Made by a program: the position numbers and the translations under genes. Of a stretch of 9,380 nucleotides of DNA, positions 5,192 through 9,380 are shown piece after piece. The stretch is from Actinomycetota bacterium. Its GTDB lineage: Bacteria > Actinomycetota > Thermoleophilia > Gaiellales > Gaiellaceae. Below the pieces are notes generated by a model, which was not told where the DNA came from, did no database searches, and was given only the letters and a program-made list of their open reading frames with translations. How positions within the stretch are numbered: position 1 is the stretch's first letter; each line of letters begins with the position of its first letter. The stretch lies in NCBI GenBank assembly GCA_020029625.1, contig JAIBJP010000068.1, positions 1 to 9,380 of the forward strand, written 5' to 3'.

Positions 5192-5208
5192 ATCATCGCG
5201 GCGATGAT
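5192..5208 (+). promoter_or_regulatory. Inverted repeat spanning the kinase start codon
   Basis: ATCATCGC (5192-5199) and GCGATGAT (5201-5208) form a perfect 8-bp inverted repeat around one central base, and ATG 5204-5206 lies within the right arm. As RNA it could fold with a GCGGC loop and a 6-bp stem that occludes the start codon. As DNA it could be an operator for a dimeric regulator in the gabT-kinase gap. Neither role is proven. Confidence 0.35.
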
Positions 5209-6658
5209 CGGCGAGCTGATCAGTGGCCGCTACGAGATCGAGGAGCTCGTCGGCACGGGTGGGATGTCGAGCGTCTACCGCGCGCGGGACACGGTGCTCG
5301 AGCGCCGGGTGGCGCTCAAGGTCCTCCACGAGCACTTCTCGGCCGATCCTGAGTACGTGGAGCGCTTCCGGCGCGAAGCGCGTGCCATCGCGCGGCTGAA
5401 CCACCCGAACATCGTCACGGTGATCGACCGCGGCGAGTTCGGCAACCGCCAGTTCATCGTCTTCGAGCACATCCCGGGCGAGAACCTGAAGGAGGTCGTC
5501 GAGCGCGAAGGACAGTTGCCCGTTCCGCAGGCGCTCGCGCTGACGCACCAGATCGCTCGCGGCCTTGCGTTCGCGCACGAGCGCGGCGTCGTTCACCGCG
5601 ACGTGAAGCCGCAGAACGTCCTCCTGGACGAGAGCGGCACCGCGAAGGTCACCGACTTCGGCATCGCGCGCTCGCTCGACCCCGAGGATGAGTTAACGCA
5701 AACCGGGACTCTGCTCGGCACGAGCGACTACATCGCTCCGGAGCAGGCGAGCGGGCAGCCGGTCGACGCACGCACGGACCAGTACTCGCTGGGCGTCCTT
5801 CTCTACGAACTGCTGACGGGGGAGGTGCCGTACCCGGCCGACAGCTTCATGGCGGTGGCCATGCGCCATCTGCGAGACCCGGTTCCCAGCGTGCGGGAGC
5901 GCCGTCCCGACGTTCCGAATCGAGTGGACGAGCTCGTCGCCAGGGCCATGGCCAAGCGGCCCGAGGACCGCTTTCGCTCGACCAAGACGATGATGGCGGC
6001 TATCGAGGCCGCCCTGGCCGACGACGTAGGCGCCGGCTCCGGCCCGAACGGGGCGACGGGCGTCCTTCCGCGCGTCCAGCAGCCTTCTCCGAGCCGGTCC
6101 GCGGCCCGACCGAGGCCGCGCCCGCGGAAGAGGCGCCGCCGCTTCTCGCCGCTCCTCCTGGCCTTTCTCGTCGTGGCCGCCGGCGCCATCGCCCTGGGGC
6201 TCATCCTCGCCGGGCGAGACGGCGGCGGCTCCGGCGGGGCCGGCTCCATCGGCGCGGTCAAACTGACCGCCTTCAAGGACTACGACCCGCAGGGCGATGG
6301 CAGCGAGCACCCCGAATCCGTCGCGAATGCGACCGACGGCGACGTGTCGACGTTCTGGACCACCGAGACCTACCGCGCCTTCAGCAAGCCCGGCGTGGGA
6401 CTGATCCTCGATGCGGGCAAGGACGTGACCATCGAGCAGCTTCAGATCGTCAGCGACGAGCCGGGCTTCACGGCCGAGATCCTTGCCGGCGATAACCCGA
6501 CCGGCGGCTTCGTTCCCTTCTCCGAGGAGCAGGAGATCGGCAGGCGCACGACGCTCGAGCTCGCCGGTGGGAAGTCATACCGCTACTACGTCGTCTGGAT
6601 CACCGACCCGAACCGCCGGGCGCACGTGAACGAGGTGCGAGCCGGGTCACCTAACTAG
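5204..6658 (+). CDS. Transmembrane Ser/Thr protein kinase with discoidin-like outer domain
   Basis: 484 residues. Cytoplasmic kinase domain (about 10-270): Gly-rich loop GTGGMSSVY (17-25), catalytic Lys39 in VALKVL, alpha-C Glu58, HRDVKPQN (131-138, catalytic Asp133) and DFG (151-153). The activation loop has TQTGTLLGTSDYIAPEQ with Thr165/167/169 as autophosphorylation candidates, comparable to the TxT of PknB. All key residues are intact, so it should be active. A Pro/Arg-rich juxtamembrane linker (about 290-313) precedes one membrane helix (about 315-336) and a Gly-rich stalk. The outer domain (about 350-484) contains NATDGDVSTFWTTETY and GVGLILDAG, which resemble the F5/8 type C (discoidin) fold and the extracytoplasmic domain of mycobacterial MviN. 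Ligand unknown; an envelope glycan is a guess. The start is ATG 5204; GGACGGGG (5183-5190) is a weak ribosome site. It follows gabT by 30 bases and converges on ddl. Confidence 0.93.
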   Translation: MIGELISGRYEIEELVGTGGMSSVYRARDTVLERRVALKVLHEHFSADPEYVERFRREARAIARLNHPNIVTVIDRGEFGNRQFIVFEHIPGENLKEVVEREGQLPVPQALALTHQIARGLAFAHERGVVHRDVKPQNVLLDESGTAKVTDFGIARSLDPEDELTQTGTLLGTSDYIAPEQASGQPVDARTDQYSLGVLLYELLTGEVPYPADSFMAVAMRHLRDPVPSVRERRPDVPNRVDELVARAMAKRPEDRFRSTKTMMAAIEAALADDVGAGSGPNGATGVLPRVQQPSPSRSAARPRPRPRKRRRRFSPLLLAFLVVAAGAIALGLILAGRDGGGSGGAGSIGAVKLTAFKDYDPQGDGSEHPESVANATDGDVSTFWTTETYRAFSKPGVGLILDAGKDVTIEQLQIVSDEPGFTAEILAGDNPTGGFVPFSEEQEIGRRTTLELAGGKSYRYYVVWITDPNRRAHVNEVRAGSPN

Positions 6659-7677
6659 TACTTGAGCCGTTCGCGGCGCTCCCGGCGCTCGAGCGCGAGC
6701 TCGACGAGGCGGTCCAGGAGCTCGCGGTAGGAGATGCCCGAGGCCTCGAAGAGCTTCGCGTAGACGCTCGTCGAGGTGAAGCCCGGGATCGTGTTCAGCT
6801 CGTTCACGAGCACTTTCCCGTCCTCGCTGACGAAGAAGTCGACGCGCGCCATGCCCTCGCAGTCGCTCGCGACGAAGGCGGCCACGGCGAGCTCCTGTAC
6901 CCGCGCGATCGTCGCCTCGTCGAGGCGGGGCGGGACGACGAGGTCCATCCCGCCTTCCTCGTACTTGGCCCTGTAGTCGTACCACTCGCTCACGAGCGGC
7001 ACGATCTCGCCGGGGATCGAGGCGACGGGCTCCTCGTTGCCCAGCACGCTGCACTCGACTTCGACGCCGGCACAGTGCTCCTCGACGAGCACCTTCTCGT
7101 CGTGCTCGAAGGCCAGGTCGAGTGCTCGTGAAAACTCCTCCGGCGTCTTCGCGATGGAGATGCCCACACTCGACCCGAGGCGGGCGGGCTTGACCACAAC
7201 GGGATAACCGAAGGGATTCTCCGCCTGGTCGCGATGGCGCTCGAGCACCGTGACGCTCGCGACTACGGGGATGCCCTTGTCGCGCATGACCGCCTTGAAG
7301 AGGTCCTTGTCCATGCAGAGCGCCGAGGCCGTCACGCCGGCGCCGACATAGGCCACGCCCGCGAGCTCCAGAAATCCCTGGACGGTCCCGTCCTCGCCGA
7401 AGGGGCCGTGCAGGACGGGAAAGACGACGTCGACGTCGCCGAGCGGCGCGGGCTGGCCGTTCAGCGGCACCGGCAGCTTCTCGGCGTCCCCTTTCGCAAG
7501 GCGAGCCTGCTCCGCTTGGGAAGTCAGCTCCCAGCGGCCGTCGCGGGCGATCTCGATCGACCGGACCTCGTAGCGGTCGGGATCGAGGCTCTCGAGCACG
7601 GAGCGAGCCGACGCGACAGAGATCTCATGCTCGCTCGAGCGCCCGCCCATGAGCACGGCGACCCGCAGCCTCGCCAT
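6655..7677 (-). CDS. ddl: D-alanine--D-alanine ligase
   Basis: 340 residues, normal family length. ATP-grasp enzyme that makes the D-Ala-D-Ala dipeptide for peptidoglycan precursors in the cytoplasm. Visible motifs: MGGRSSEHEISVASA near the N-terminus (first D-Ala site), FPVLHGPFGEDGTVQG, MDKDLFK, ATP-binding VVKPARLGSSVGIS and VEEHCAGVEVECSVLG, omega-loop YDYRAKYEEGG, and the Mg-binding RVDFF...NELNTIPGFTSTSVYAKLF with Glu293/Asn295. The omega-loop Tyr-Lys context is that of D-Ala-D-Ala ligases rather than the D-Ala-D-Lac (VanA) type, so ordinary dipeptide specificity is expected. The start ATG 7677 comes one base after the kinase stop (TGACATG), indicating coupling. The TAG stop shares CTAG with the convergent discoidin kinase. 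Confidence 0.97.
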   Translation of the reverse strand: MARLRVAVLMGGRSSEHEISVASARSVLESLDPDRYEVRSIEIARDGRWELTSQAEQARLAKGDAEKLPVPLNGQPAPLGDVDVVFPVLHGPFGEDGTVQGFLELAGVAYVGAGVTASALCMDKDLFKAVMRDKGIPVVASVTVLERHRDQAENPFGYPVVVKPARLGSSVGISIAKTPEEFSRALDLAFEHDEKVLVEEHCAGVEVECSVLGNEEPVASIPGEIVPLVSEWYDYRAKYEEGGMDLVVPPRLDEATIARVQELAVAAFVASDCEGMARVDFFVSEDGKVLVNELNTIPGFTSTSVYAKLFEASGISYRELLDRLVELALERRERRERLKY

Positions 7678-7678
7678 G

Positions 7679-9380
7679 TCAGAACTGCCCCACGAAGATG
7701 GTGACCGTGCTGCCCCTCTCGGCCTGAGAGGCTCCGGCCGGGTTCTGGTCCTGGACGATGTTGTCCTGCGTCGGGTCGGTCACCGCGACGTTCTCGACCT
7801 TCACCTTGAAGCCGGCATTCTTGAGGTCATCCTGGGCGGCTTCCTTCTGCTCGCCGACAACGTTCGGGACCGTGGCCGAAGACGGCCCGGTGGAGACGGT
7901 GATCGTGACCGCGGAGCCCTTGGGGGCCTCGGTGCCCGGGTCGGGGCTCTGCGCCGACACGAACCCTTCGGGCGTGCTGTCTGAGGGGGCCTGAACGGTT
8001 TGCACCTCGAAGCCGGCCGCCTGGAGCTCGGAACGGGCGCTCGCTTCCGTCTGATCGAGGACGTCGGGAACGGTTACCACCTGCTTCCCCTTGGAGACTC
8101 GCAAGACGACCGTCGTACCTTCGTCGACAACCTCACCGGAGGGCGGGTTCTGGCCCACGACCTGTCCCGCGGGCCTCTTCGAGAAGACTTCGCGCTTGCG
8201 CGCGTCCAGGTTCAGCTCGTTCAGGGCGTCGACGGCATCTGCGTAATCCATTCCGACCACGTCCGGGACCGTCGCTTTCGGCACCCCAGTCGACACAATT
8301 ATGGTGACCTGGTCGCCCTTCTGAATGCGCGTTCCGGCGTCTGGGCGCTGATCGATGACGATGCCCTTGTCGACTTCGGCGCTCGCGGCGCGTTCGACCT
8401 TGGGCTCCAACCCCGCGTCCTCGATCTTGGTTTTCGCGTTGAGCTCGCGGATGCCGACCACGTTCGGCACCGGGACAGGCTGCGACGCGGCGAGCTGGTC
8501 CTGGATCGTCGTGAACACATACCAACCGGCGATTCCGGCCGCCGCGAGGAGCAGGGCGACGAGAAGCCAGGGGGCCCAGCGCTTGCGCTTCGGCGGAGGC
8601 TCCCCGTACATGTAGCCGGGCTGATGGGGAGGTGGGCGCCTGGGTACGTGCGGGCGCGGCGGCGCGACCTGGGTCGCGTCGGTCGGCAGCACCTGGGTCG
8701 TTCCGCCGATCGTCGCCCCGGGGACGGCGAGCAGCGCCGTGGCGGCCTCCGAGGTCTCGGGCGGGAGCGGGAGGCCCGCTTCCACACGATGGAGGTCCTC
8801 TGCGAACTCTTCGGCGGTCTGGTAGCGGTCCTCGGGCGCCTTTGCGAGCGCGCGCAGGACGACGTGGTCGAGGTCCTCGGGGATCTCGGGCCGGATCTTC
8901 GAGGGCGGCTTCGGCAGCTCGTTCAGGTGCTTCATCGCGATCTCGATCGCCGAGTCGCCGCTGAAGGGCACCTTCCCGGTCAGCATCTCGTAGAGGACGA
9001 TCCCGACCGAGTAGAGGTCGGACGAAGCGGTCACCGGGGCACCGCGTGCCTGCTCCGGCGAGAGGTACTGCGCCGTCCCCATGATCGAGCCGGCCTCCGT
9101 CATCTGGGAGGCTCCCGCGCGCGCGATCCCGAAGTCCGTCACCTTGAGCCGCTCGCCGCCGATGAGGATGTTGTGAGGCTTGACGTCGCGGTGGATGATC
9201 CCGTGGCGGTGCGCGAAACGAAGCGCGTCGAGGATCTCGAGCGTGTAGGCGATAGCCTGGCCGATCGGGAGCGGGCCGCGGGTGAGGATGAGCTCCTTGA
9301 GGCTTCGGCCCTCGATCACCTCCATGGCGATGTAGTACGTTCCCTCAGCCTGGCCGCGGTCGTAGATGGAGACGATGTTC
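7679..9380 (-). CDS. pknB: PASTA-domain Ser/Thr protein kinase PknB, 5'-truncated by window edge
   Basis: 566 residues visible; the frame runs off the window end, so the Gly-rich loop and catalytic lysine lie outside. The first complete codon gives NIVSIYDRG, which normally follows the alpha-C helix. Catalytic GIIHRDVKPHN and VTDFGIAR are intact. The activation loop reads QMTEAGSIMGTAQYLSPEQ. A Pro-rich linker ending in KRKR leads to one membrane helix (WLLVALLLAAAGIAGWYVFTTI, bases about 8504-8569). Four PASTA domains then lie outside the cell at about 8285-8476, 8087-8284, 7886-8086 and 7682-7885. PASTA domains of this family bind muropeptides or lipid II and tune cell-wall synthesis and division. 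Direct coupling to ddl fits that role. The usual upstream partners (pknA, pbpA, rodA) would lie beyond the window. Confidence 0.96.
   Translation of the reverse strand, partial: NIVSIYDRGQAEGTYYIAMEVIEGRSLKELILTRGPLPIGQAIAYTLEILDALRFAHRHGIIHRDVKPHNILIGGERLKVTDFGIARAGASQMTEAGSIMGTAQYLSPEQARGAPVTASSDLYSVGIVLYEMLTGKVPFSGDSAIEIAMKHLNELPKPPSKIRPEIPEDLDHVVLRALAKAPEDRYQTAEEFAEDLHRVEAGLPLPPETSEAATALLAVPGATIGGTTQVLPTDATQVAPPRPHVPRRPPPHQPGYMYGEPPPKRKRWAPWLLVALLLAAAGIAGWYVFTTIQDQLAASQPVPVPNVVGIRELNAKTKIEDAGLEPKVERAASAEVDKGIVIDQRPDAGTRIQKGDQVTIIVSTGVPKATVPDVVGMDYADAVDALNELNLDARKREVFSKRPAGQVVGQNPPSGEVVDEGTTVVLRVSKGKQVVTVPDVLDQTEASARSELQAAGFEVQTVQAPSDSTPEGFVSAQSPDPGTEAPKGSAVTITVSTGPSSATVPNVVGEQKEAAQDDLKNAGFKVKVENVAVTDPTQDNIVQDQNPAGASQAERGSTVTIFVGQF

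Noticed and set aside
3863..5596. Very long minus-strand ORF fused to the dcd N-terminus
   Set aside because: The extension is antisense to gabT and the kinase, has Arg/Asp/Leu-rich low-complexity composition typical of GC-rich shadow frames, and Dcd homology starts at MVLSDRTIRR.
7682..8476. Four periodic blocks of about 200 bases as a DNA repeat array
   Set aside because: They are diverged PASTA domains of one protein, and the similarity is at protein rather than DNA level.

Overview
The window is GC-rich, densely packed bacterial DNA with strong C/G preference at third codon positions. The gene set points to Actinobacteriota: SufS/SufU-type Fe-S assembly, a dCTP deaminase closely resembling the mycobacterial form, a four-PASTA PknB-type kinase and a second receptor-like Ser/Thr kinase. 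A deep-branching class such as Thermoleophilia would fit, but that placement is inference. No tRNA, rRNA, CRISPR array, transposase or integrase is visible.

Layout. (1) 1-2021, plus strand: the 3' end of a Suf operon. It holds sufS (5' end cut by the window), sufU (ATGA overlap), a small Rieske ferredoxin and an uncharacterised CxCx4C protein. (2) 2022-2282: a 261-base gap with no conventional gene. It contains a compact orphan transcription unit: a TATAGT -10 box, a 15-nt stretch complementary to almost the whole 16S rRNA 3' tail, a 12-codon TTG mini-ORF, a long paired stem whose 5' arm contains the mini-ORF stop, a possible 7-bp pseudoknot, and a perfect 12-bp terminator-like hairpin. This is the best candidate here for something undescribed. 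(3) 2283-3862, minus strand: dcd and an atypical-SDR NAD(P)-binding protein, joined by an ATGA overlap. Dcd has a C-terminal extension of about 43 residues made mostly of two tandem 63-bp repeats, each with a hairpin. (4) 3890-6658, plus strand: a GabT-like aminotransferase that is probably leaderless, then a transmembrane Ser/Thr kinase with a discoidin-like outer domain. (5) 6655-9380, minus strand: a PASTA kinase (5' end cut by the window) followed one base later by D-Ala-D-Ala ligase. The ligase converges on the discoidin kinase so closely that the two TAG stops share one CTAG.

How the genes work together. The first block makes and moves Fe-S clusters: SufS supplies sulfur, SufU relays it, and the Rieske protein carries a cluster. 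The dcd block supplies dUMP or dUTP for thymidylate synthesis. GabT handles omega-amino acid nitrogen. The last block links cell-wall precursor synthesis (Ddl) to a kinase that senses peptidoglycan fragments. The facing discoidin kinase may sense another envelope ligand.
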